A DNA stretch of 22,150 nt, taken from contig JADFMS010000022.1 in assembly GCA_022563775.1 (NCBI GenBank), positions 1 to 22,150 of the forward strand, read 5' to 3'. The stretch comes from Fidelibacterota bacterium (GTDB lineage: Bacteria; Marinisomatota; SORT01). A program made the position numbers and the translations under genes. Within the stretch, counting starts at the first letter, position 1. Every line of letters starts with the position of its first letter. The notes under the pieces are model-generated. The model was not told where the DNA came from and did not search any database. It saw only the letters and a list, made by a program, of their open reading frames with translations. Positions 6,782-13,378 of the stretch are shown piece by piece.

Positions 6782-7252
6782 ATGTATCGAAGAGGAATGA
6801 ATAAGACTTTATTTAATATTGTCCTGTCCGTCATTTTATTAATCGTTTTGAGTTCGATAGGTTTAGCTCAAAGTTGCCCCGATGACATCTTGTCGAATGG
6901 AAAATATTTTTATAAACAAAATAGATACCGGGATGCTATTGCTACATTCCAATCAGTTACGTTGATGTTTCCATCTTCCTTGGCAGCGGAGGAATCGACA
7001 TTTATGATGGCTGCTGCATATAAAGAATTAGCCGACAGGCAGAGGAATGCTCGATGGTTAAGTAAAGCGAGGGAGAAGTTAAGAATTTACAAGAGACGTT
7101 ATCCTGAGGGAAGGTTTGTGGAAGATGCAGATGTTTTATCTGAGAAAGTGGAGCGTATCGAAAATCAGCTTACCGGTATGAGCAAAGGGATATTTATAAC
7201 GTTTACTTCAATAGCTGTCGGAACAGTGCTCCTATTAGCTCTCGCCTTATGA
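6782..7252 (+). CDS. TPR-like envelope protein (BamD/YbgF-like)
   Basis: A 156-residue protein. Residues ~7-30 form a signal peptide or anchor (NKTLFNIVLSVILLIVLSSIGLAQ). Residues ~35-125 hold two or three helical hairpins of TPR type, with NGKYFYKQNRYRDAIATFQS and AREKLRIYKRRYPEGRF, the pattern seen in BamD and YbgF/CpoB proteins that act in outer-membrane assembly or envelope division. A C-terminal hydrophobic helix (~138-156) may anchor it. The cysteine after the signal is not in a canonical lipobox, so lipoprotein status is doubtful. At ~156 residues it is shorter than BamD (about 245), so only a general role as an envelope scaffold is supported. ATG 6782 is favoured because AGGAG (6768-6772) is nine bases away, against three for the GTG at 6776. 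It precedes tig by 101 bases. Confidence 0.75.
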   Translation: MYRRGMNKTLFNIVLSVILLIVLSSIGLAQSCPDDILSNGKYFYKQNRYRDAIATFQSVTLMFPSSLAAEESTFMMAAAYKELADRQRNARWLSKAREKLRIYKRRYPEGRFVEDADVLSEKVERIENQLTGMSKGIFITFTSIAVGTVLLLALAL

Positions 7253-7296
7253 AGGTAAGAATCTCACTTTAATATTTATAAAAGATTTAAATCATC

Positions 7297-7325
7297 TTGA
7301 CAACCCAAAGGGCAGAATTTAACTT
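7297..7325 (+). promoter_or_regulatory. Candidate promoter of tig-clpP-clpX
   Basis: TTGACA at 7297-7302, a 17-base spacer and TAACTT at 7320-7325. The -35 is consensus and the -10 is weak. Predicted start near 7332 gives a ~22-base leader before tig. Confidence 0.5.
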
Positions 7326-7353
7326 GAGACGTTTTAGATAAAGAAGGAAATGG

Positions 7354-8655
7354 ATGAAAATAAAAACACAAATAGCTGAAGACAGTCTTGTTCGACTGGA
7401 TATAAAAATCCCGTGGACGGATCTGGCAGACGATTTTAACAGTACAATTGCTGATTTCAGCAAGAACATAAAGGAGCCCGGATTCAGGGTAGGGAAAATA
7501 CCAAAAGCTGTTGTCAAAAAGAAATACAGAAACGAAATAGAATCCGAGTTTATTGATAAGGTGCTTCGTGAGCGATATCAAGAAATTATAAAGGAGGCGG
7601 AGATCGATCCTGTTGACAGCGGCAATTTGATTGAGGTCGAATTTCACGAGGGGGATAATCTGGTAATGCTGATAGAAGTTCAGACTGAGCCTGAATTCAA
7701 ACTTTATGATTATAAGAAGAACAAATTGGAAGCATTAAAGTATATTATAGATATAAGTGACAACGACGTTGATAAGGCTCTTAATGAGATACGTGAGAAT
7801 TACGCGGAAGTGCTCAATACCGGTAAGGGTGCGGAACTCGGGAATTTTCTTGAGGTTGACATACAGGAATTAGACGAGTCTATGGTTCCGCTTATTGGGA
7901 AGAAGGTTGAGAAGAGAGTTATCAAACTCGGTGAAGGCGATTTCGGTAAACAAGCCTCGGAGCAACTGAAAGGGGCTGTTCCGGGCGATGAAAGAGTCGT
8001 AAGAATCAGTCAGGAGCATGGCGATCATTCTCATAATTACCTTTTCAAATTCAAAGTTAATAGTGTTGAGGAACATAAGCTTCCGGAAGTGGATGATGAA
8101 TTTGCAAACAAAGTCAACTCATCCTTAAAGAGCGTTGAAGAGCTAAACGAAAAACTCAGGCAGGATATTCGAGTTAGATATGAATCCGAAAGTCTTAATC
8201 TCGTCAATAACGCTCTTGCAGACGAGATGGTACGCCAAACCAACATAGCAGTTCCTGAATCGATGGTGACAAGTTACCTTGATGGGCTTATCCAGCGCGC
8301 TAAGAGTGAAAACAACGGTGATGTGGACGAGGATTACTTGAGGAAAAATTTTAGAGCGGGAGCCATTTGGAATATGAAATGGCTCATGATAAGAAAATCT
8401 TTATTCAGAAATGAAAAGCTTGAGGTAACGGAAAATGAAATTGATAAATGGATGGAGAAGACGGCAGAGCTCTATGGATTGGACAAAACAGCTGTATTGA
8501 GTTTGAAAAGTGATAATGATCAGCGAGAAAAGGTCAGGCAGGATATTATTGAATCAAAGGTCATGGAAGTTATTCGGAATAACTCGAAATTCAATGAACA
8601 AAGTATATCGCTGGCGGATTTTAATTCGATGATGCACGACAATCATCATCATTAG
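7354..8655 (+). CDS. tig: Trigger factor, ribosome-associated chaperone
   Basis: A 433-residue protein, the usual length for trigger factor (about 430). It binds the ribosome at the peptide exit tunnel and shields nascent chains. The ribosome-binding signature GFRVGKIP is at 43-50 in the N-terminal domain. The middle FKBP-like domain (~150-240) is degenerate: where active trigger factors read IPGFEDG, this one has FGKQASEQLKGAVPGDE. Peptidyl-prolyl isomerase activity is therefore probably lost, as in other divergent members. The C-terminal helical chaperone domain (~245-415) begins after KLPEVDDEFANKV. The tail ends HDNHHH, a natural histidine-rich end. AAGGAAA lies upstream of ATG 7354. tig, clpP (27-base gap) and clpX (12-base gap) form the classic proteostasis operon. 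Confidence 0.95.
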   Translation: MKIKTQIAEDSLVRLDIKIPWTDLADDFNSTIADFSKNIKEPGFRVGKIPKAVVKKKYRNEIESEFIDKVLRERYQEIIKEAEIDPVDSGNLIEVEFHEGDNLVMLIEVQTEPEFKLYDYKKNKLEALKYIIDISDNDVDKALNEIRENYAEVLNTGKGAELGNFLEVDIQELDESMVPLIGKKVEKRVIKLGEGDFGKQASEQLKGAVPGDERVVRISQEHGDHSHNYLFKFKVNSVEEHKLPEVDDEFANKVNSSLKSVEELNEKLRQDIRVRYESESLNLVNNALADEMVRQTNIAVPESMVTSYLDGLIQRAKSENNGDVDEDYLRKNFRAGAIWNMKWLMIRKSLFRNEKLEVTENEIDKWMEKTAELYGLDKTAVLSLKSDNDQREKVRQDIIESKVMEVIRNNSKFNEQSISLADFNSMMHDNHHH

Positions 8656-8682
8656 TATCAATTAATAAGGAGCGATAACGGT

Positions 8683-9273
8683 ATGTATATACCGATGGTA
8701 GTAGAACAGGTAGGAAGAGGGGAGAGGGCTTACGATATTTATTCCCGTCTTCTCAAAGAACGGATTGTATTTATAGGCGGACCGTTAGATGACAATGTGG
8801 CAAGTATAGTCATTGCGCAACTCTTGTTTTTAGAAGCTGATGACCCCGACAAGGATATAAATATATATATAAACAGTCCGGGTGGCGTGATTACGTCCGG
8901 ATTGGCGATATTTGATACCATGACTTACGTAAAACCCGATTGTGCCACTATGTGCATGGGTCAGGCAGCAAGTATGGGAGCTATACTGCTCGCTGCCGGC
9001 GCAAAGTCTAAAAGGTATATTTTACCTCATTCAAGGGTAATGATTCATCAACCCATGGGAGGGGTTCAAGGACAGGCTTCCGACATCGAAATCCATACTA
9101 AGGAAATTCTTGGTCTGCGTAAACAACTAAACAAAATTCTGGCTGATGCTACGGGTCAAAAATTATCTAAGATTGAAAAAGATACGGACAGAAATTTTTT
9201 CATGGGTGCGGAAGAGGCTTTAAAGTACGGAATAATTGATAAAATTATGTACCGTTCCGGAGAAAAAGATTAA
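8683..9273 (+). CDS. clpP: ATP-dependent Clp protease, proteolytic subunit ClpP
   Basis: A 196-residue protein, standard ClpP length without a long propeptide. ClpP forms a tetradecameric serine-protease barrel that degrades substrates unfolded by ClpX. The nucleophile S97 is in GQAASMGA and the base H122 in IHQPMGG. The oxyanion-region motif NSPGG is at 64-68. The third triad residue, normally Asp in a TERDRF/TDRDFF context (D171 in mature E. coli numbering), is Asn here: DTDRNFFM places N171 at 9193-9195 (AAT). A Ser-His-Asn triad is known in some ClpP paralogues, such as Listeria ClpP1, that need a partner for full activity. The start has AAGGAG ten bases upstream. It lies between tig and clpX, so it is probably the main housekeeping copy unless a second clpP exists elsewhere. 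Confidence 0.96.
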   Translation: MYIPMVVEQVGRGERAYDIYSRLLKERIVFIGGPLDDNVASIVIAQLLFLEADDPDKDINIYINSPGGVITSGLAIFDTMTYVKPDCATMCMGQAASMGAILLAAGAKSKRYILPHSRVMIHQPMGGVQGQASDIEIHTKEILGLRKQLNKILADATGQKLSKIEKDTDRNFFMGAEEALKYGIIDKIMYRSGEKD

Positions 9274-9285
9274 TTTTCTGATTAT

Positions 9286-10527
9286 ATGGTGAAAAAAAGT
9301 AAAGACAAAATGGAGTTGATCTGTTCTTTTTGCGAAAAATCCGAATCTGAATCTTTCCGCATAATTCAGAGTCGTGATGTTGCAATCTGTGATCAATGCG
9401 TGTTTGAATCCGTCGAATTGCTTAAAACTGATATCGAAGCAGATGAAGTCAAACATGAAATCAAGATGCCGCCTCCGATGGAAATCAAAAAGGAGCTGGA
9501 TAAGTATGTTATTGGTCAGGAGCATGCAAAGAAGGCGATTTCTGTCGCCGTATATAATCATTATAAGAGGATATCAAGCAGAAGAATCTTTGAAGAAGTT
9601 GAAATCGACAAGAGTAATATACTTCTGATAGGTCCAACGGGAACCGGAAAAACTCTAATCGCGCAAACGTTGGCTCGTTTTCTTGAGGTTCCATTTACAA
9701 TCGTGGATGCCACCATTCTTACGGAAGCAGGCTATGTAGGTGAAGATGTTGAGAATATACTGGTTCGTCTTCTTCAATCTGCCGATTATGATCTTCAAAA
9801 AGCGCAGAAGGGGATCATATATATAGATGAAATTGATAAGATCGGTAGAAAAACGTCATCACCTTCTATCACAAGAGATGTTTCCGGTGAGGGCGTTCAA
9901 CAAGCTCTTCTGAAGATACTTGAGGGCACTATATCAAGCATACCGCCAAAGGGTGGAAGGAAACACCCTGAGCAACCATTAGTAAATATAAATACAAAGG
10001 ATATATTGTTTATTTGTGGCGGGGCGTTTGATGGTCTTGAGGAATTGATAAAAGGAAGAATAAAAAGCAGCCTAATGGGATTTGGAGCGGAGGTAAAGAG
10101 TTCCGGAGACATGAAAATAGGTGATATATTAACTGATTGCGAACCTGTAGACCTGATTAAATACGGTTTAATTCCCGAGCTTGTCGGAAGGTTACCGGTA
10201 TTGTCAACTCTTGAAGAGTTAGACGAAAAAGCCTTAAGAAGCATACTTCTCGAACCGAAAAATTCAATAATTAAGCAGTACAAGAAATTATTTGAATTGG
10301 ATGGTATCAATCTCATATTCGAAGAGAATGCGATTCAAAAGGTGGTTGAATTAGCAAAGGACCGCGGGACAGGCGCAAGAGCATTGCGCGCTATATTAGA
10401 AGAGGCAATGCAGGATGTTATGTTTAAAGTACCTTCTATGGAAGATATAATTGAATGTGTGATTGATGAGAGCGTCATTACGACCAAAATCGCTCCCGAC
10501 GTAAAACGACGCCTCAAAAGGGCATAG
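9286..10527 (+). CDS. clpX: ATP-dependent Clp protease, ATPase/unfoldase subunit ClpX
   Basis: A 413-residue AAA+ unfoldase of normal ClpX length; it recognises tagged proteins, unfolds them and feeds them to ClpP. The N-terminal zinc-binding domain has C13-x2-C16 and C35-x2-C38. Walker A is GPTGTGKT (~116-123), pore loop 1 is GYVGED (~149-154) and Walker B is IIYIDEIDK (~177-185). The RKH loop is present (GGRKHPE). The ClpP-docking loop reads LMGFGAE, with MGF in place of the usual IGF. Arginine finger (IPELVGRLP) and sensor 2 (GTGARALRAI) are intact. The zinc domain and motifs show a complete enzyme. No Shine-Dalgarno is visible before ATG 9286, so translation may be coupled to clpP, 12 bases upstream. 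An in-frame ATG at 9310 is an alternative but also lacks one. Confidence 0.97.
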   Translation: MVKKSKDKMELICSFCEKSESESFRIIQSRDVAICDQCVFESVELLKTDIEADEVKHEIKMPPPMEIKKELDKYVIGQEHAKKAISVAVYNHYKRISSRRIFEEVEIDKSNILLIGPTGTGKTLIAQTLARFLEVPFTIVDATILTEAGYVGEDVENILVRLLQSADYDLQKAQKGIIYIDEIDKIGRKTSSPSITRDVSGEGVQQALLKILEGTISSIPPKGGRKHPEQPLVNINTKDILFICGGAFDGLEELIKGRIKSSLMGFGAEVKSSGDMKIGDILTDCEPVDLIKYGLIPELVGRLPVLSTLEELDEKALRSILLEPKNSIIKQYKKLFELDGINLIFEENAIQKVVELAKDRGTGARALRAILEEAMQDVMFKVPSMEDIIECVIDESVITTKIAPDVKRRLKRA

Positions 10528-10593
10528 AGTCATAATTGAGGCTTCAGCGATTTATACTAAAGCCAACACCGCAGGGATTAATACAAAAAAGAC

Positions 10594-10622
10594 TTGACAA
10601 ATTTTTTATGCCTCTCTATATT
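10594..10622 (+). promoter_or_regulatory. Promoter for the structured leader and the 10819 gene
   Basis: TTGACA at 10594-10599, 17-base spacer, TATATT at 10617-10622. Start would be near 10629, upstream of the foldable RNA at 10653-10720. No clear terminator separates this from clpX. Confidence 0.72.
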
Positions 10623-10652
10623 CTTGGATAATATATGGTAACATCTAAATTC

Positions 10653-10720
10653 AAAAACAACTAATACGCATCTTACTCACTCGAGATGGAAAGTGGCGTA
10701 GCGGGCGGTTGTTTTTTTTT
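10653..10720 (+). ncRNA. Candidate structured leader RNA / attenuator ending in a U tract
   Basis: Between the promoter at 10594 and the gene at 10819 lies a nested fold: AAAAACAAC (10653-10661) pairs with GTTGTTTTT (10708-10716), TACGC (10665-10669) pairs with GCGTA (10696-10700), and ATCT (10670-10673) can pair with AGAT (10684-10687). The two long stems are separated by an asymmetric internal loop, UAA against GCGGGCG. Nine Ts (10712-10720) end the structure, as in an intrinsic terminator. Transcripts could stop at ~10720 as a ~90-base RNA, or read on into the T9SS gene. This fits a riboswitch/attenuator or a small RNA. I do not recognise a known class. The fold was made by eye. Confidence 0.5.
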
Positions 10721-10818
10721 AAGAGTATACCTAATATTGCGTAATGCTTTTAAAAATAAGGGAGCGAATCATTAAACCCTTGAAATTGATTAACAACAGA
10801 ATAAAGGAGCATCACAAT

Positions 10819-12951
10819 ATGAAAAAAGCTACAATTCTTGTCTCTCTAATCGCTTTCATATTTTCATCGGTCGCTTTCGCGGGTACAAGCGTGAAGGAAC
10901 GCGCCATGAAGCGCATGAAGATGAAGGCTCAGTACAATACATCAATGGGACTAACCCAATCACAAATAAACACGGCACTGCCGAGACGCGGTCCCGTTAG
11001 TTTGAAGAAATACATTTCAGCTGACGGTGTACTCGCGCAAGTCGACCTGGCAGATAATAACGAGCAGATATGGGGCATTTACGGTCCCGGAACGAACATC
11101 ATAAGAGACTTCGATACAGGTCGAATCGACATCGGATGGTCGCAGACCTGGGATGAACTTTCGCCGGTGGGCAAGCAGCGGGTGATGGCATATGCCAATT
11201 CAGTTGACGATGGAGCGACATGGGCTATATCAAGAGGTATCAGTAGTCTTACAGAGGCGGATCGCGCTTACTATGGTGTTGTAAATCACGCATTTTCCGC
11301 CGCCGCAGGTTTCAAAACCCTGATAATGTCCTATGTAATGCGCGAAGACGTGCGTGTCGATTTTATCGAAGACCTTCTGCCGGGTGTCGGATTTTTTACG
11401 CCGAAAACAACACTGTTTGATATAAGCGCAGACGTTTCTAACGACCTGGTGTTCACTTTCATGGCTTCCGGCGATAACGCCGCGGGCAGCTCGAACATAT
11501 ATGTTACTGAGTATCAGACGCTCGCTTCCGACTCATTAGAACAAGACAACATAATATTCGTCAAGTCGACCGACGGCGGAGCGACCTGGTCGGACTGGAC
11601 ATACATCTTCGGAGACGGCACGGGTCAGATACCGTTTGACTACAGTGTTGTCAACGGTAACTACTGCGCGCTTGCCATGGCGTTAGACCCAAACGATGTA
11701 GACCACATCGGCGCATTGTTCATTACAAGCTTTACCCCGAATTACGACCCCGCATCTGACGATACACTGTTCCATCTTTATGGAATCGGGGGACAAGTCC
11801 TAGAAGGTTCTGACGATTACCAGTATTTCTTTACAGAGTCCTTCGATGCCGGTGATTCGTGGTCCACACCCGAAATGCTGCTCGGTCGTAACCCGGCAGA
11901 CAGGTTGAACTTTGAATATACATTCACATTCGACACTACCGGGAACGGACAGCCAGACGTAATAACCAACGGTTATCCGTACGGCGGCGCATTTTTCTGG
12001 GCGTTTCTCTACGAACCCGTTTTCACCAGCGACGGGACGTTTCATGCAACCATAACGCCGACTATTTTCGAGTTTCCGAATGAAGCGGGTGAGACGGTCT
12101 TCGACGCAACCGTATCTACAAGCCGTACCGTTGCTATATACGCCCGTAGAGACGCGGCTGGCAACTGGACATACAACCATGACTGGGGTGAGGGCACTAC
12201 TACGTTTGCGTTTGACTCGTCAGGCAACGAATTGGACTCGAGAATCGGGCAGGCGTGGTTCGCGCAGGTTCACAAGGCGCATGACAACGACAACGTTATC
12301 GCTATATCTTACTCATCGAGGCTGACAGCGTATAATACTACCCCTAATCCAACCGGTGACCCGAGAAGCGGCGCATGGGTGTATGCTTATTCACCTGACG
12401 GCGGTGTCAGCTGGAGCAGCTCAAAAGCCTATTTCCCCGCTGCCGGAATGCCAGAGGGAGCCGATACTCTCGACAGCTTCGGTGGATGGTTCAACTCTTC
12501 AGCTGCCTTGGAGTTGTGGACGGACCCGGATACGTCTGACAAGTATCACTTTGACCTCGTCTGGGGCATAGACGGAGATGATAACATCACGGTTCACCCG
12601 GATCAGGATGGCATCTGGTACAGCAGCGAGCCATCATTTAGAGCCCTCCCCATCATAGTAGGCGTTGAGGACGAACGCAGTTTACCTTCTTCGTTCACGC
12701 TCAAACAGAATTATCCGAATCCATTCAACCCGAGCACGAAAATTGAGTTTACTCTCACTAACAGGAGCAGAGTGAAGCTCACCGTATACAACATGCTTGG
12801 ACAAGAAGTGGCAACACTGATTGACGGTGTAATGGAAACGGGAGACCATGATATAACGTGGAACGCTTCAAACGCTGCTTCAGGAGTTTATTTTTATAAA
12901 CTCAGCGCAGGTGACATATCGCGCACTATGAAGATGGTGCTGCTCAAGTAA
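10819..12951 (+). CDS. Secreted Asp-box beta-propeller protein with T9SS type A sorting domain
   Basis: A 710-residue protein with a signal peptide at 1-22 (MKKATILVSLIAFIFSSVAFAG). Four Asp-box motifs (S-x-D-x-G-x-[TS]-W) are visible: SVDDGATW near 128, STDGGATW near 249, SFDAGDSW near 340 and SPDGGVSW near 524. Asp boxes mark BNR/sialidase-type beta-propellers, found in sialidases and other glycan-active or binding proteins; sialidase catalytic residues cannot be assigned here. The last ~89 residues (from ~622, LPSSFTLKQNYPNPFNPS, to TMKMVLLK) are a T9SS sorting domain closely resembling that of the 3324 protein, while the rest is unrelated. The ATG at 10819 is preferred to one at 10744 because AAAGGAG lies just upstream and the signal peptide then begins the protein. 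It is followed by a strong terminator. Confidence 0.88.
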   Translation: MKKATILVSLIAFIFSSVAFAGTSVKERAMKRMKMKAQYNTSMGLTQSQINTALPRRGPVSLKKYISADGVLAQVDLADNNEQIWGIYGPGTNIIRDFDTGRIDIGWSQTWDELSPVGKQRVMAYANSVDDGATWAISRGISSLTEADRAYYGVVNHAFSAAAGFKTLIMSYVMREDVRVDFIEDLLPGVGFFTPKTTLFDISADVSNDLVFTFMASGDNAAGSSNIYVTEYQTLASDSLEQDNIIFVKSTDGGATWSDWTYIFGDGTGQIPFDYSVVNGNYCALAMALDPNDVDHIGALFITSFTPNYDPASDDTLFHLYGIGGQVLEGSDDYQYFFTESFDAGDSWSTPEMLLGRNPADRLNFEYTFTFDTTGNGQPDVITNGYPYGGAFFWAFLYEPVFTSDGTFHATITPTIFEFPNEAGETVFDATVSTSRTVAIYARRDAAGNWTYNHDWGEGTTTFAFDSSGNELDSRIGQAWFAQVHKAHDNDNVIAISYSSRLTAYNTTPNPTGDPRSGAWVYAYSPDGGVSWSSSKAYFPAAGMPEGADTLDSFGGWFNSSAALELWTDPDTSDKYHFDLVWGIDGDDNITVHPDQDGIWYSSEPSFRALPIIVGVEDERSLPSSFTLKQNYPNPFNPSTKIEFTLTNRSRVKLTVYNMLGQEVATLIDGVMETGDHDITWNASNAASGVYFYKLSAGDISRTMKMVLLK

Positions 12952-12998
12952 CTTGCGCATAATCAGTCTCGAGAAGCATTTTCGAGGTGTACTTCTTG

Positions 12999-13030
12999 AA
13001 AGGGAGGAGTCATGCGGCTCCTCCCTTTTT
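12999..13030 (+). terminator. Rho-independent terminator
   Basis: AAAGGGAGGAG (12999-13009) pairs perfectly with CTCCTCCCTTT (13018-13028), an 11-base stem with eight-base loop, followed by Ts to 13030. It ends the 10819 unit. Confidence 0.93.
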
Positions 13031-13043
13031 AATTAATTAATGG

Positions 13044-13176
13044 AGTTCTCTGATTTAATCGAATAACATCACGAGATTTCTTGCGTGACTTAAGCCGGAC
13101 TTGCCAGTCCGGCAGACTGACGGGCAAAGACAGCTTGTTTCATTTTATGAGCCAGAGATGATTAAATCAGAGGACT
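13044..13176. mobile_element. MITE-like 133-base element with terminal inverted repeats
   Basis: AGTTCTCTGATTTAATC (13044-13060) is the reverse complement, with one mismatch in 17, of 13160-13176. Between them lies non-coding sequence with an inner hairpin, GCCGGACT (13094-13101) and AGTCCGGC (13106-13113). No target-site duplication is obvious. It sits in the intergenic space between a terminator and a promoter, a tolerated site for a miniature inverted-repeat element or a REP-like repeat. Whether it moves is unknown. Confidence 0.5.
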
Positions 13177-13239
13177 TTAAAACAAAATGCTTATATTTTC
13201 TTTTCTTCTCCCGGTTGTAAAAAATGCGGAAAAAAGTGG

Positions 13240-13268
13240 TTGACAAATCAATGATACGACTTTATATT
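13240..13268 (+). promoter_or_regulatory. Promoter of the TonB receptor / giant protein / PorV operon
   Basis: TTGACA at 13240-13245, 17-base spacer, TATATT at 13263-13268. The predicted start near 13275 leaves a ~105-base leader before ATG 13379. No other clear promoter or terminator is seen before 20884. Confidence 0.72.
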
Positions 13269-13378
13269 CTGTCGACTGGGTTACTGTAAAGAACGACTTA
13301 AACCTATACTTTTGTTAGAAGCCGGTGTTTTTTAACATATTGAGAATGAACAGCTTAGTTTCTATTGAGGAGAGTTAT

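Noticed and set aside
10528..10590. Terminator after clpX (GGCTT ... AAGCC)
   Set aside because: Only five pairs with a long loop and no T-tract, so not supported.
10744..10818. Upstream 25-codon extension of the beta-propeller gene
   Set aside because: It would put a basic segment before a clear signal peptide, and the ribosome site AAAGGAG sits before the ATG at 10819.
13325..13378. Upstream 18-codon extension of the TonB receptor
   Set aside because: GAGGAG precedes the ATG at 13379, which directly begins the signal peptide.
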